Shown: positions 1-12,095 of the stretch, piece by piece
Layout: each line of letters starts with the position of its first letter
Position numbering within the stretch: the stretch's first letter is position 1
Source: Pyricularia pennisetigena
Taxonomy: Eukaryota > Ascomycota > Sordariomycetes > Magnaporthales > Pyriculariaceae
DNA: 64,000 nt
NCBI RefSeq assembly: GCF_004337985.1
Contig: NC_043741.1
Span: 691,920-755,919, forward strand
Direction of reading: 5' to 3'
Translations under genes and position numbers: made by a program
Notes under the pieces: generated by a model
Told to the model about the DNA's origin: nothing
Seen by the model: only the letters and a program-made list of their open reading frames with translations
Database searches by the model: none

Positions 1-666
1 TCGAGTAGGAGAGGCTGTAGCCGGCAATTTGTGGGCTCCCTGGAAAAGGAGGGGCAGCGTCTCCCCCCGCAGGGTCAGTGTTACTCGGGATGTAATTTAC
101 TTTGCCGTATAGCCGTAAAGGTACCTCGTGTCTAACAGAGACATAGCTCCTGCTCTTGCCTCACCGCTCGACAGTTCACGTACCAGTGGAATTCCCCATC
201 TTGAGCAAAGCATATGATTGGTTCACGATTCAGGGGTAGCTGATGCAGGCTGATACCCTGTAACGACATCCCATCCAACGGTGGCTCGCCCTGACCTCCA
301 GATCCACCGCGACTCGGTTCATCTCTCTCTCTACCTTATCTGGAAACCTCAACCTCTCGTTGTCTTGGACTGCTTGGGATAGGATAGCCTGCAATTCACG
401 GAATGAATGGGTTTTCCGACCAGTTCAAGATGCCTAAGGCCGAGGGGAGACCAATCTAATACGAAGCTATGGGCGCTCGGGTATTAGATACTCATCTACT
501 TGACGCCTACTTATCAATTCCGGTAATTGAGTGATGTCCCCCGGTTCTGCCTCATCAACCGATTTAATCGTAGGCGCTATTAGCGTCTAGACTAGCTAAA
601 GGTAGTTACATCCAAATTCTGACAGCGGCTAGATTTCAATGCTAAAAAGCGCCTTCGACGAGACTA
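1..666. other. intergenic, window edge
   Basis: Non-coding as far as I can see. It contains short stop-rich frames only and would hold the 3' flank of the minus-strand OLA1 gene that ends at 667. No RNA gene or repeat recognised. Confidence 0.5.
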
Positions 667-2295
667 TCAGCCCTTGGCGGCACCGGCCTTGATAAGTAGG
701 ATGTCTCCATCCTCTACGACGTAGTCTTTGCCTTTTGTCATGACCTTACCCTTGGCCTTAACCTCTGCCTCATCACCCAGCTCCTTGAGTACATTAAAAT
801 TGTACACAATACACTGGATGAAAGTCTTTTCGAAGTCACCGTGGATAACACCAGCGGCCTGTGGTGCCTTGGTACCGTTCCGGATGGTCCACTGCCTGAC
901 CTCGTCGGTACCGGTGGTGAAGAAGCTTCCCAGGTTGAGGGCCTTGCGCATCTGAATGATGACCTTGGGAAGCGCCGATTCAGCCCCGACGTTCTTGCAC
1001 TCCTCAAGAGCCTCGGCCTCAGTCTCGAATCGCGTCAGGCGCTCCTCGAAAGATACCGAGATGGGAATGATTGGGTCGCCAGTGGCGTGTTCCTTGATCC
1101 ACTCAGCAATCTTGGGCAGATGCTTGTTCTTCTTCCGGATATAATCCTTCTCAGAGAGGTTGACCAGGTAAACCACTGGCTTTGCAGTCAGTAGAAACAG
1201 AGGGTTGATAACCTCGACCTAACAAATTTCTCGCGTGTTAGCAAACCCATAGGATCAGCAAGCACAACGGACTCCAGAAGCAATCCAGTAGCCAACAAAA
1301 CTCAGAATAAAGTTTCTCTCAGTACGTCCTCTGCGTTATTTATGAGGACGTTCGACGAGCTGGGTTAAGAAATCGGGTCACGGACCCTTGATCATCATAG
1401 AATGTTGGTTGGATCGCTTCGGACTCAGGAAAGGGGGGCAGAAAAAAAAAGGGTCGACATACCTCTTTGGGACCCCAGTTGCCCTTTCGGACATCCTTGC
1501 CGTCCTTGAGCCACGCCAAGATCTTCTCAATCGTGGCCTGCTCTTCCCTGGCCTTCTTCTGCTCAAGACTTTGGCCACCTTGGCGCGTCTTCTTCTTCTG
1601 GTTCTCGAGCGCCTTCTCGACAAACTCGATATCCTTCAACCTCAGCTCTTCGCTAATGATGTCCAGATCACGAGTGGGGTTGACATCACCCTCGACGTGA
1701 ATGATTTCAGCATCGTCGAAGCACCTGACAACCTGGAAAATGGCATCGACAGCACGAATGTGCGACAAGAAAGCGTTTCCAAGGCCTGCACCAGTCGATG
1801 CGCCTCGCGTCAAGCCAGCAATGTCGTAAACCGTCAAGTTTGCCGGGACTCTTGACTTGGGGTTGTATTTTTCACACAGCCAATCGTATCTCTCGTCGGG
1901 GACGATGACGCGAGCCTCTTCTGGGTCAATTGTGGCATATGGGAAGTTCTAGTAGTACCGGATCAGTTACTGTGCAGTTGTTGCGGTGCGAGCGCATCCC
2001 CAGCAGATGCAAGCCCCGGCTGCATCAGGGGTTGGTGACGTTGGTGACGTACTGCGGGGTTGCCCAAGTTGCACTTGGTAATGGCTTGGAACAGCGTTGA
2101 CTTGCCGACGTTGGCAAGACCGACCTGTTGCGACAGTCAGACGTTGTTGCGACGGGGTTTTATTCAATTGGTTTCTTTTGTGGCATTAATGCGCAAATCC
2201 AGACTCGGGGGTTGGCTCACGATGCCACTTTTAAGATTGTTCCCTGGACGACCCAGGAGGATCTTTTCTTCTTCCTTGGCCTTCTTGGGAGGCAT
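667..2295 (-). CDS. OLA1: Obg-like ATPase 1 (OLA1/YchF family)
   Basis: Four exons: 2295-2221, 2124-2053, 1948-1463 and 1218-667, joining in frame to 394 aa, the normal length of the family. The protein is a cytosolic P-loop ATPase of the Obg/YchF class; the family binds ribosomes/proteasomes and acts in translation control and stress response. Visible: MPPKK start, the LGRPGNN stretch, P-loop GLANVGKS (about residues 27-34), DIAGL switch II, NLSEKD in place of the usual NKxD guanine-specificity motif (the reason the family prefers ATP), a central coiled coil, and a C-terminal TGS domain with GTKAPQAAGVIH. Start chosen at 2295 because it matches the family N-terminus; an upstream in-frame ATG would add unrelated residues. 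Introns are 96, 104 and 244 bp with GT/AG ends. Divergent from the PPPDE gene. Confidence 0.95.
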
Positions 2296-3249
2296 CTTTT
2301 TGCCTTTTCTTGAATGATTACGGGTACTGAGGTAAATAAAGGTGGTTTGAGTGTGTTGTTTGGCGGCTGTGGCGCGAATTAAAAATGCAGAACTTGCTGC
2401 GACTGGTTCAAAAAGGTGTTGAGAAGGGAAAAAGACTTTGGAAAATAAAGACGCCGTGGTGCCGACGTTGGTGGGGGCAGCAGTCAAGCTGCCCCAAATT
2501 CATACAAAGGGAAGGCCTGGAAACCAATAATACCGAGCGAGTGTCAGACAGACAGCTCAGGTTGGCAGAGCTGGCAGGATGGTAGCAGCAGCATCCGTTG
2601 TGTTGCGTGAAGCTCTGGGAATTCCACCGAAAGGCGAAAAATTTCCCAATCGCAAACTTTTTCAGTGGCTTCAGGTGCGGGGCAAGTGGATAGCTTGGGT
2701 GGAGATTTGGCCGCACCATGTGATACTTCACGTGTGCGAATCAAACGTCATCCTTGTGAGGGTTGCCCAAGGCAGCTTTCCAGCTCATCATCCCCGCAAC
2801 CGGCAGGGTGGGTGGGCAGCCAGCCAAGCTTAACTCATCCAATGAATGGGGAATAAGTCCTCGTGAACCTTGTCGGGCTTGCCACCGACGCATGAAGTTG
2901 TAAACCAACGACCCGTCGCTCCGAAACAGTGAATCGAGCTTTTTTGGTCACATTCATCCCGTTTAGCTGTCCAGTCCCGATTATTTCCCTTAAACTATGT
3001 ATTAGCCTGTCAAACCCCGTAATCCCGTTCATCTCTTTTCATCAGAAGCAGGACGAAGTATTCGATAATCGTTTGCCGCCGTGCACGCCTTTGACGCCTT
3101 TGACGCCCTTGACGCCTACGAGGTTCTCATGATTCATTGAGCGAGCTCTCGAAGCCATCGACTTATTTACTTTAGGGCAAATTCTCTGCTCATTGACCTT
3201 ATAACATACTCATCTGTCTGCTTCGTGGCGAACCTGGCCGCGCAAGCCG
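2296..3249. promoter_or_regulatory. divergent promoter region, OLA1 / PPPDE gene
   Basis: A 954-bp spacer between two divergent start codons. It carries a CACGTG palindrome near 2730 and a 9-bp tandem repeat at 3085-3120. No coding frame in it looks real. Confidence 0.5.
3085..3120. repeat. 9-bp tandem repeat, four units
   Basis: Four consecutive 9-mers: ACGCCTTTG twice, then ACGCCCTTG and ACGCCTACG. It lies about 130 bp upstream of the PPPDE gene start. A simple minisatellite; no function is inferred. Confidence 0.8.
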
Positions 3250-4109
3250 ATGGCCCCCAAGAAATCAAAACCCTCAAGATCTTCGCGATCATCTTTACAT
3301 CGGTCAAGCGCCTCAATACACAACAAGACAGAGATCAAGATTCACGTCTATGACCTACTACCTGTAGATACCCCACGTTACCCTAGTCTCTCCTTGTCAA
3401 CAGTTTACTGACAGAATCAATGCGTTCTTAGCCCGGGAAATTGTCATCGACCCTTTGGGCGCTTGGCACCTCACTTCTCCATTCAGGCGTTGTTATCAAT
3501 GGCAAGGAGTATGCATACGGAGGTCACGACAGGCGTGGAGTGACGGGTGTATACTGGACCAAGCCAGGAATCGAGCCTCCGGGAGGTATCTTCAAATGCG
3601 AAATACTCCATGGCTTTACATTCTCGCCTCAACACGAAATCGATGCCATTATCCGCGCGGCATCAGAACATTTTCTGGGAACGGCATACAATCTCCTTAC
3701 CAAGAACTGCAACCATTTTACGCAATATCTTTGCCAGAAGCTCACGGATAGGCCAGGCCCAGGATGGCTGAACCGTGCAGCAAGCATTGGTGTTGCTCTA
3801 CCCTGTATTGTACCGCGCGATTGGGTTGAGCCACCCGACTACGACCTAGCCGATGGCGAATTGCTTGCAGATGAAGATCATGATGAGGATAATGCTACGG
3901 AAAGATCTCGCATGCTGCGGAACTCTGCCGATCGACCGAGATTGATAACACTAGATGAGGGATCCGAGGGTGGAGGCCGCAGCAGCGACGAGGACCAGCC
4001 TCGAGCGAGCATGTCTAAAGGACAAAGAAGAAGCTCGATCCGCGATACATCTGGAAGACAATTGCCGGCGGCAGAGAGAGCCCCTGCTTCCCGGGTACAG
4101 CTTTTGTGA
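3250..4109 (+). CDS. PPPDE / DeSI-type isopeptidase
   Basis: Two exons, 3250-3363 and 3432-4109 (68-bp intron, in phase), giving 263 aa. PPPDE proteins are papain-fold thiol peptidases that remove SUMO or ubiquitin, or act as S-depalmitoylases. The domain spans about residues 28-165: YDLLP start, catalytic His55 in LLHSGV, the EYAYGG strand, and nucleophile Cys131 in TKNCNHF, so the His/Cys dyad is intact. The C-terminal 90 residues are acidic and Ser/Arg-rich and probably disordered. N-terminus is basic and serine-rich (MAPKKSKPSRSS). The start at 3250 is the only ATG that leads into the domain. Which modifier it cleaves cannot be told from sequence. Confidence 0.9.
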
Positions 4110-4407
4110 ATATTGGATATGTGACAAGCGATGTTTTGATGCATGAAGCTTTGCAGTTTTTGATACCATGAATCGAGTAGCTTCAGTTTGGCAAGATCTC
4201 CATTGTTTTCTGCGTTTGTTTTGTTGTTTTTAACATGTTTCTCTTCTTCTCAGGCATTGCATTGATCCGAAAAAAGAAAAAAAAATCATTCCGATACTGG
4301 CTTCAAATACTTGAACTGGAACTGGCATATTGTTATTGGAAGTGTCAAGCGCAAGTGACTGTATCCCTGCAAGTGAATTCTGAATTTTGTCACCGGGGAG
4401 CAATGCC

Positions 4408-4438
<31 letters not shown>

Positions 4439-5386
4439 GGGATACTTAGCGTAATGTTTCTCGTACATGACGAAGAAGCTATTAGGTCGGTGAGCCAAAG
4501 GGAAAGGGTGGTTCCGTTCCCTTGTTCCCAGAGATCCTTCTGCGTTGCTCCCGCCCCGTTTCTCATCGCCAAGAGAGGCTGGATCCGGGCGACGGTTTAA
4601 ATTAGCCACCACACTGAAACATACTTCGTAAAAGAAAAATTGACTTGTAGTCCATGTTAGCCCAGGTACTCCGTAGCGGCATGGTGTTCATGGCAAACTT
4701 CAGGATATCATCCACTGGCTAAGTGCTACTACTTTGTCCCTACGTAACAGCTGCCTCCGTAACCTCTCTATTGCCTAGGTCGTTGTAAGGTACGTTTGGA
4801 CGGAGGCAAGGCACTTAAGTTCACCATAGTTTATCATGAGTGAAGTGACGCATGCAACGTGGGGCCCCGCGGGAGATGTTCACCAGGTACCCGCTAGATG
4901 GGTCGCACAGACCCACGCCAGATAACTCAGGCCTATCAGGGCGCAAGGATCATGTTCGCCAGGTGAGCGACGGAGCATGCACTTGCTTGCAAGTGCCAAA
5001 TGTCATCCGTCCATCTCATGTCATAATCAGCCACAGACCCCTTTCAGTCTGCCCAAATCCCTTTGACAACTGAGGAGAAACGACCCAACAGCCCAGGAAC
5101 AGCCTACTTGGAATCTGCACCGAAAGAAGATATTGTTCTCTGTCAACCGAGCATCCGAAACTTTATCGACGACGAGCGATCAACGCCTGCCTGGCCTACC
5201 CACCATCTCCCTCGATCTGAGCAAGAATATTGCATCAGATCTCCACCGAAACCGACCAGCCCAGTCCATTCATGCCCTGAACTTTTCACAATAAAATACG
5301 ATTTTGTCGTCGCGCGCAGCTTCTGGCTCGATGATACGAAGCCACGGTCAACAACTTATCAAGCGATCAGAGGCACGGTCGAGTGA
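4110..5386. other. intergenic with T29 tract
   Basis: Holds the 3' flank of the PPPDE gene and the 5' flank of the VPS9 gene. An uninterrupted run of 29 T lies at 4410-4438. Open frames here are short or run through the homopolymer and are not supported. Confidence 0.6.
4410..4438. repeat. T29 homopolymer
   Basis: Uninterrupted thymine run in a spacer. Confidence 0.95.
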
Positions 5387-8300
5387 ATGCAACCTCTAAA
5401 CCCTTTCCTCGCCGCCTTCTCCAAGAGCTCGCTCCTCTCTCAATGCAGCCCAGCAGCCCACTACGTTGTCCTCGTACCGGCCACTGATGTGCTCCTCACT
5501 TCTCGCGACATCGAGAGCGGCAGCTCCGTGTCCGATGCCGTTGCCACCGAAGAGTTCTTGGGGAGCCATGTCCTCCGCATACCGAGCGGCAAGGCCGCGC
5601 TGGGTCCCTCGGGGGTCAAGGAGGCAGTGCCGAACCTGCGCGAGATGAGGGGCAAGGCACGACAGTATAATACTGTTAACGGAAGAAGCGTGGTGATCAA
5701 GGACAACACGATCTACACAAACAAAGGTAACTAATGCGACTCCTCTTAGCTAGTGCTGAAACTGGACAGCGGCTGATCATCTCGACTATCGCAGGCTTCA
5801 AGTCACTTGCTCATGCGACACTTTTGGGCGATGTAATATGGTATTCTAATACGCTCGAGCACCAGTCCTGGCTCGTTTATTACATTTCACAGCCCCTTGT
5901 GGGATCCTGGGAAGAGGTGAAGATTGTTCCCGCCATCGTACCAGACAGCATAGGAGAGTCTGGGGTCGCCCCGTCACCGGAGGCAGGAGAAAGCGCTGCT
6001 GGTCCTCGCAAGAAGGATATCAAGACGTTCCAAGCGCTTTTGCAGCATTTCCCGATAATAGCTAGGCAAATGCAGCCTGGGCTAGAAAGGTTGCTCCAGG
6101 AATTCACGGTCGCCTTTGATCGCCCGTTACCACCACCGCCATCGTCACATGAGATACCTGACCCTATACCCGACGGGCCCATCACGGCAGCTATTAAGAG
6201 AGCTAGGTCCTATAGTGCGACGCTGAACAAACCTGCGGCTCCTTCAAATGGTCTAGGTGGCGCCTCACATTCAGGCGTGTTTCCTGATGATAACGATTAT
6301 CAAGACGACGAGGATGTCATGAGAGCATCTCTCGAAACCGCAGTTACCTCAGCTATCGATATATTTCAGGCCGTCGACAAGTCGCAGCTCTCTTTGTTAG
6401 GGGCCACGACTGATCTGACAGGTCCAGTTGTTGAAAGGCTCATTGAAAGATATGTGGCCGAGAGCGTTCATTACAGCCTATGGATGAAACTCTCCGCTCT
6501 GAAGCGGCATGAAGAGCTCGAACTTGAGGCCAAAATCCGCCAGATGACCTGTATCGATATTTCGCAATTAGGATTGCCTATTGAAGGCGGCTGTAGAGGC
6601 AAGCATGAACTCACAAAGAGGCTAGAGCAGGCTGTCGCAGAGTTTCGGAACATGCAAGAAGGTGAAAGCCCTCAGGCCATGATGGATGCACTTTTATCAA
6701 GTGTCAAGGCCATCACTCAAGTTACGAATCCTGGGACTAGTGGACCGGAAAAGTCGATTTTGACCATGAACGCTGATACCTTGGTATCGCTGCTCCTATT
6801 TGTGGTCATTCGGTCGCGGGTGAGGATGCTCCATACACGACTTACATACATACGCCACTTTATTTTTATCGATGATGTTGAAAATGGAGAGATGGGATAT
6901 GCTGTCAGTACATTCGAAGCTGTACTGGCCTATCTGGATCGGGATTCGGCGGTTCTTGTGCGCTCCAGCCATCGTAACTGCGCTCTGTGGAAGGCTGTCG
7001 GAAAAGGCGATGTCGACGAGCTGCGGAGAATCATGGAGCCCAGTATTGTTCCTCCAGAGTTTGAGGAGGCGATCGTTTCAACGGCATCGAGTCGCCGGGC
7101 TTCGAATGTCAGCTTCACATTCAGCAACGGAACATCAGAAGGGTCCTCCAAGGCCCTGAGCATGTCAGAGAGATTCTCCTGCGGATCTAGTCTCAGTCAC
7201 GTTTTCCCCTTTCATCACGGTGATGAGCAGTCTACTGATGAATCTCTCAACGTGCCGCCGAAGAGAATGAAGAAGGTTACCATGGACACTAGGAGCATGT
7301 CCAGTGGCTCTGAAATGTCCTTCCGATCCCGCGCCACGAGCATCGGCACGTTGGGTAGCGTGTTTGAAGCGGACACGTCGATTGAGACTCTGACACAGAC
7401 CCAAAACTCGCGAGGGGAGTCGGTCCTTATGATGGCTGTTCAGCAGAAGCAACCAGAGTCGCTCAAGTACCTTTTGTCACTAACCGAGTTCTATCCCGTT
7501 CAGTTCTTGTTGGAGGACTGTGATAATGAGGACACCACCCTTCTGAGCGCCGCCGTGCAACTGGGTCACGCGGAGCTTGTCACAATAATCATAAAGTTCC
7601 TTACAGACTCAATGGTCGAGGAGTCGAAACTGCGGGCATACTTTGCGACGCAAGATAGCCGGGGAAGAAGCGTCGCGCATTACATGTTCAATGCACCATT
7701 TCTTCTTCCTGGCTATGGGATCATGATGCCCTGGCGGCAGAAGGACAAGAACGGCCAGACGCCGCTCTTCGCGTTATGTCGATCTTACGACCACCCGGCA
7801 TACTACGACATGGTCAACAGTGCGTTAGATATCGCCACCATCTGCCAGGGAGATGGGCAGCCGCTGCACCTAGACCAACACATGGACTCAAAAGGCAACA
7901 CGTTGTTGCATATCGTCCACAACGCCCAGCTCGCACTGCGAATATTGCAGACTTGTGATGTGAATGTAAATGCCACCAACGAGAAGAAGTTCACTCCGCT
8001 TATGGTCGCCAGCAAATATGGCCGTTTTGAGCTGGTACGCGTCTTCTTCAGCGACCCACGAGTCGACCACGCTGCCAAGGAGCTCCGTGGGCTCACGGCG
8101 GTTGAGCTAGCAAAGGATGACGATGTCAGGAACAAAATTGATGACCTCACCTTATTCGCCATGCCCAGTGGGCCAGACTTGCGTACCACGGCGGTTGTCC
8201 GAGCATATTTCGTTGAGGATGCGACGATACGGTTTGTCCTCAAGTCCGGTGCCCCAGTTGATAAACACAGCTACGCCGTGACGACATGTCGGCGCTCGCT

Positions 8301-9459
8301 TTCCGACTTTGAGCTCCTGGCCCAGTTACTTGCAATGGAGAACCCGGCGTCATGGATCCCGGCAATCAACAGTCTACGTACACCATTCCAGATTCCATCC
8401 AAGCCCAGCAGGGCCGTTCTAAAGGAGCTACAGATGCGTATGGACTGGTTCTTGCGAATGATGCTCACGCATTCGACTTTTTGTACGCACGAGATGCTGT
8501 GGGAATTCTTCCTCGTGCCAGACCTGCAGTCTGATATGATGGAACAACGTAGCAGGCTTAAGGCAGAGACTAGAGCTGAGAAGGTCAGAGAAGAGTTGGA
8601 GCCGTTGGACGATGTTCGCGAGGTTTCACAATTCGTTGATCATGCCCTTGAGATGGTCCGTAGCGTCAGCCACTCTACCAAAAGTGTGGCGAGGCGGGCT
8701 ATCGTCGTGGGCAACGTGACTTCTGGTGAGTGAAATTGATTAACGAATACGCCGAGTTCAAGCATCACTCACTCATGTCGTCCAAATGCTGACGACAGAT
8801 TAGATCTACACACTGCTTCACTATTGCTCCACGGTGCTATGGCCACCCTTGTCTTCCTCCCTAAAGCGTACATTCAGGCTTTTGAGATATATGTGCAAGC
8901 CCTCGCGCAGCCTACTTTTAGTCCACAAGCCCTTTTTCATACTGCATTTCTGGCTGTGCACAATTCAATCGAGGCGATCCTCGGGGCACTGGCCCGCCCG
9001 CACAGGCTGATCAGCCAGATCGATGCCACACGCCGCCAGGCAGAACGCAACTACAGCTCACTCAGCCGATCAACCAGGTGGCCACTCGGCCTCTTGGACG
9101 ACACAAGGCAAAGGCTGAACGAGGAGCGTGAGGAGAAACTGCGGCAGAGTCAGCAGGAAGGGAAGAACCTGTCCAAGGAGCTGCGGTATAGTCAGCAGGT
9201 GGTAGCCGGCGAGCTAGCGGGCTGGCAGGAGATGCACGAGAAGATTGGGCGCAGGGCAATCAAGGACCTAGCCAAAAGCATGGTCGTACTGGAGCGGACG
9301 CGTATGGACGGCTTCAGGAGGGCGTTGAGGGTCCTGCAAGCGGATGAAGATGGCAAGCGACCTCGCTTCCCGCGATACGGCACCGAGAATTCCCACCTCA
9401 GTCAAGCAGTTGCGACCTCGCAGGACGGTGGCGTTGGATTTGCGCCGCCAGGGCAATAA
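5387..9459 (+). CDS. VPS9-ankyrin-PX-BAR protein, VARP-like (Vrl1 type)
   Basis: Three exons, 5387-5726, 5795-8725 and 8804-9459, joining to 1,308 aa. The domain order fits Vrl1, the fungal VARP-like protein: an N-terminal region, a VPS9 domain (about 330-480, with NADTLVSLLLF and GEMGYAVSTFEA), a Ser-rich linker, ankyrin repeats (about 640-890), a PX-like region (about 900-1020) and a helical BAR-like C-terminus rich in Arg/Glu/Gln. VPS9 domains are guanine-nucleotide exchange factors for Rab5-type GTPases; yeast Vrl1 works with Vin1 in the endosomal VINE complex. Both introns are 68-78 bp; the second acceptor is the AG at 8802-8803, not the earlier CAG, because only this keeps the frame open. 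Activity on a Rab is inference from the domain. Confidence 0.85.
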
Positions 9460-10826
9460 AGGTGGGCAGAGGCCAGGCCAGTGGCGACGACGGTTGGCAT
9501 CCTGGCAGTCTCCAGGGAACCCATAGCAACCCGATGGCAGGCCGTGATGTGCACACGCCTGGATACAAACAAATAGAGCGCATTATACCAGGCATGTTGA
9601 AGGACATGGCTGACCATAGATGCAGACCATATGAGAGTTACAGGCTCCCTTGTATGGAATGCGGCTTTTACTGTACTGTATGTCGTAATTGTTTTTTGTC
9701 GTCGTGCCCCCTTTGAGACCTTGTTTCAGGAGGGTTTTCTTTTTCGTTTTTTCTTTTCTTTTCTTGCCGGGGATTACGATGCGGGGGATACAGACCTAGG
9801 CAATGAATGAATCGTACGGGCGCAGTTAGATACCCGTCTTGACTTGTAATACCATGGGAATTGCGTAGAAAAGGGGTAGAGTTTTGGCCAGCCAGGCCCA
9901 GATACCTAGCAAAACGCCGATGGTGCTAGGCAAAGCAGTTATTGCGGGTGAATTTCGGGAAGATGAACATTTTGCAATATAGACGCATGAATGAGCAGCG
10001 TTGAAAACTCCCCAACGGGCATTCTAGGTTATGGATGACCCATGTTTTGTTTTTGAGAGCTTTTGACGACAGGGGTTTGATGGGGGCCAGCAGTTCATGG
10101 TGACCCCGTCTCCATGTTCTGAAGAGCGATCGATGACTATATCACGGTATCAACTCGGTTCACTTGATGAGTATACTACTACTCAGCTTGTACAAGGCAA
10201 GTGCACCACCTCTCCACGAGGCTAATGCAGGAGTTGCTGAGCCATGCATCAGTGACTCATACACTAGTTGTGGGGAAAGCTGTTGGAGGAACGGTGAATA
10301 GATCACCAACCAGCCTCGCGGATAAGATGCTGAACCGGAACTATCTGGCACCTGGCTACATACACACCGCCAGAGCCAAGCTCTGGATAGCTTTAGCTTT
10401 TTTGGCGTACTGTCGCAAAGAAACATGGAGAGCTATCCCAATCGGGCCTCGATGGACGCCAAGGAATGGTTCCCACCGAAAACCAACGTCATCAAGAGGG
10501 AAAAACTGGCAGCATATACTATGTTGTGAGTCACCTTTCATATTCCTTCTTGTCCTTTTTGCGTATGGGACAAGTTAGATGGAGGTTGAGCTGTTTGTTT
10601 CGAAACATGAACTTGCCGAAACCAGCCCATTCCTCTTTTTTTTCCCCTTCCCTTGCAGGTTGCATTGCATACTGCATTAGTTCGATGAAAAAGAAGGGAA
10701 ACAATGAGTCTTCCTGTCCACATATATCCTTGCCAACAAACAACAAGGATGCGTGGCTGTTCATTCTTTTTTTTTTTTTTTTTTCAGAAAAAAAGCTTGG
10801 ATGTCAGGGTTGAAAAGGCAAGGTCG

Positions 10827-11119
10827 CCAGCCAATCACTGGACGGACGTCGTCTTTCATCGCGACTGGCGGCGCTATTGGCTGGTGCCGGGTGGGGTATC
10901 CGAGACACCCGGGGAGATCCCTTGTGTTATCCTTATTCTTCTTTAGCACTGCGAAAGTTGCGCGCCCATACGCGCTGGAGACTCTGATGTCCACAGACAC
11001 GGCCTAGGCCTTTGGGCGCTGGACCAATCACGATGCGTAGAACGCTAGTAGCAGTATCTACTTGTGATTGGACGACACGAAAAGGAAACGAACGCAGCCA
11101 GCCGTATGTCATTGGCTGG
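10827..11119. promoter_or_regulatory. cluster of five CCAAT boxes in both orientations
   Basis: CCAAT or ATTGG occurs at 10831-10835, 10876-10880, 11024-11028, 11067-11071 and 11111-11115. Three are parts of a longer shared element: ATTGGCTGG at 10876 and 11111, and its reverse complement CCAGCCAAT at 10827. Such clusters are typical targets of the fungal CCAAT-binding HAP complex. No recognisable gene starts next to it. Confidence 0.4.
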
Positions 11120-12065
11120 TTTTCTTCTCTCTCTGATGCCAGCTCGCGTCAGCTTAGTTCCCGTCGCGTGCATTATGCGTGTTCTTTGCTGCGACAGTTG
11201 AATAGATTGCCTATCTGATTCTCTCTGTCTTACTAAGACACTGTTGAAATCCCTGCTTCCCGCCTTTTGTGGCCGGCACCTTGCACAAGTCGACTTGTCA
11301 GGCGCGGCTATTAAGCAAAACACGCACGGAGCAGAAACATGGTCCGTACTTCGCGGCTATCATGGTCCAACCCAGGATAGCGTGGGAATCTTTGTTTGAT
11401 TATTGCCTCTTTGTATTTGTGCTGAGGGGTTAGGATAGGACAGGTGCCATTGCGACTCGAATTAGAGGGTCGTCTTTTTGGCATTGATCGCTTTGTGGCA
11501 ATTGCATAGAATGTGAAGCAGCCTAGGGAGGGGTCGAGGAGGACAGCATAATTAGAGGATACCTCCAGCATGACCTCAAGGTGTAGCTAGCGCCTGTGTT
11601 TCCTTACATTGCTCACAACTATCAGATCAGGCCCCGCTCGGGATGCCCGGGTATGATCCTCTCCTGCTCAATCTCACGAGCCGCCGACAAGTTTCCAATC
11701 GGGACCGCAATCAATGCGATCAAGCCCCAATGCTTAATTATTACAGTACGGGGAAATGTTTAGCCCGCCGTGCAAGGCAAATCATACGTCGTGCGTATGA
11801 CCGTCATGGGCAAAAAATCGAGCGGCTGCTCTTTGAGCCTACTCGGCCCGTTCTCCATCTCTATAGGATGGCAAATTTGAGGCGGTGCAGGCTGGGTCTC
11901 TTTTTACATCCACAGGGGCTGCCCGGCCATGGCCTCTTTTTGTCGAAATTGAGGACTAGCGGGGTTTGCGGTTGTGCTTGATCGCCTGTATTCCTAAGCG
12001 CCTTTGCTTTCCAGATTTCTCTCATTTTTTTTTTTTTCCTCAAGCGCTGGGGCTTTTCATCTGTA

Positions 12066-12095
12066 GCCGCCCGGCGGTTAGAGCCGGCGGCTAGA
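12066..12095. repeat. GC-rich inverted repeat
   Basis: TAGCCGCC and its exact complement GGCGGCTA are separated by 14 bases. More GCCGCC/GGCGGC copies follow up to about 12360. It could form a hairpin; function unknown. Confidence 0.5.

Noticed and set aside
3060..3120. Possible CRISPR-like repeat array (9-bp units)
   Set aside because: Units are contiguous without spacers, and the genome is eukaryotic; a minisatellite.
4235..4612. Frames running through the T29 tract
   Set aside because: Poly-Phe or poly-Lys from a homopolymer, with no domain on either side.
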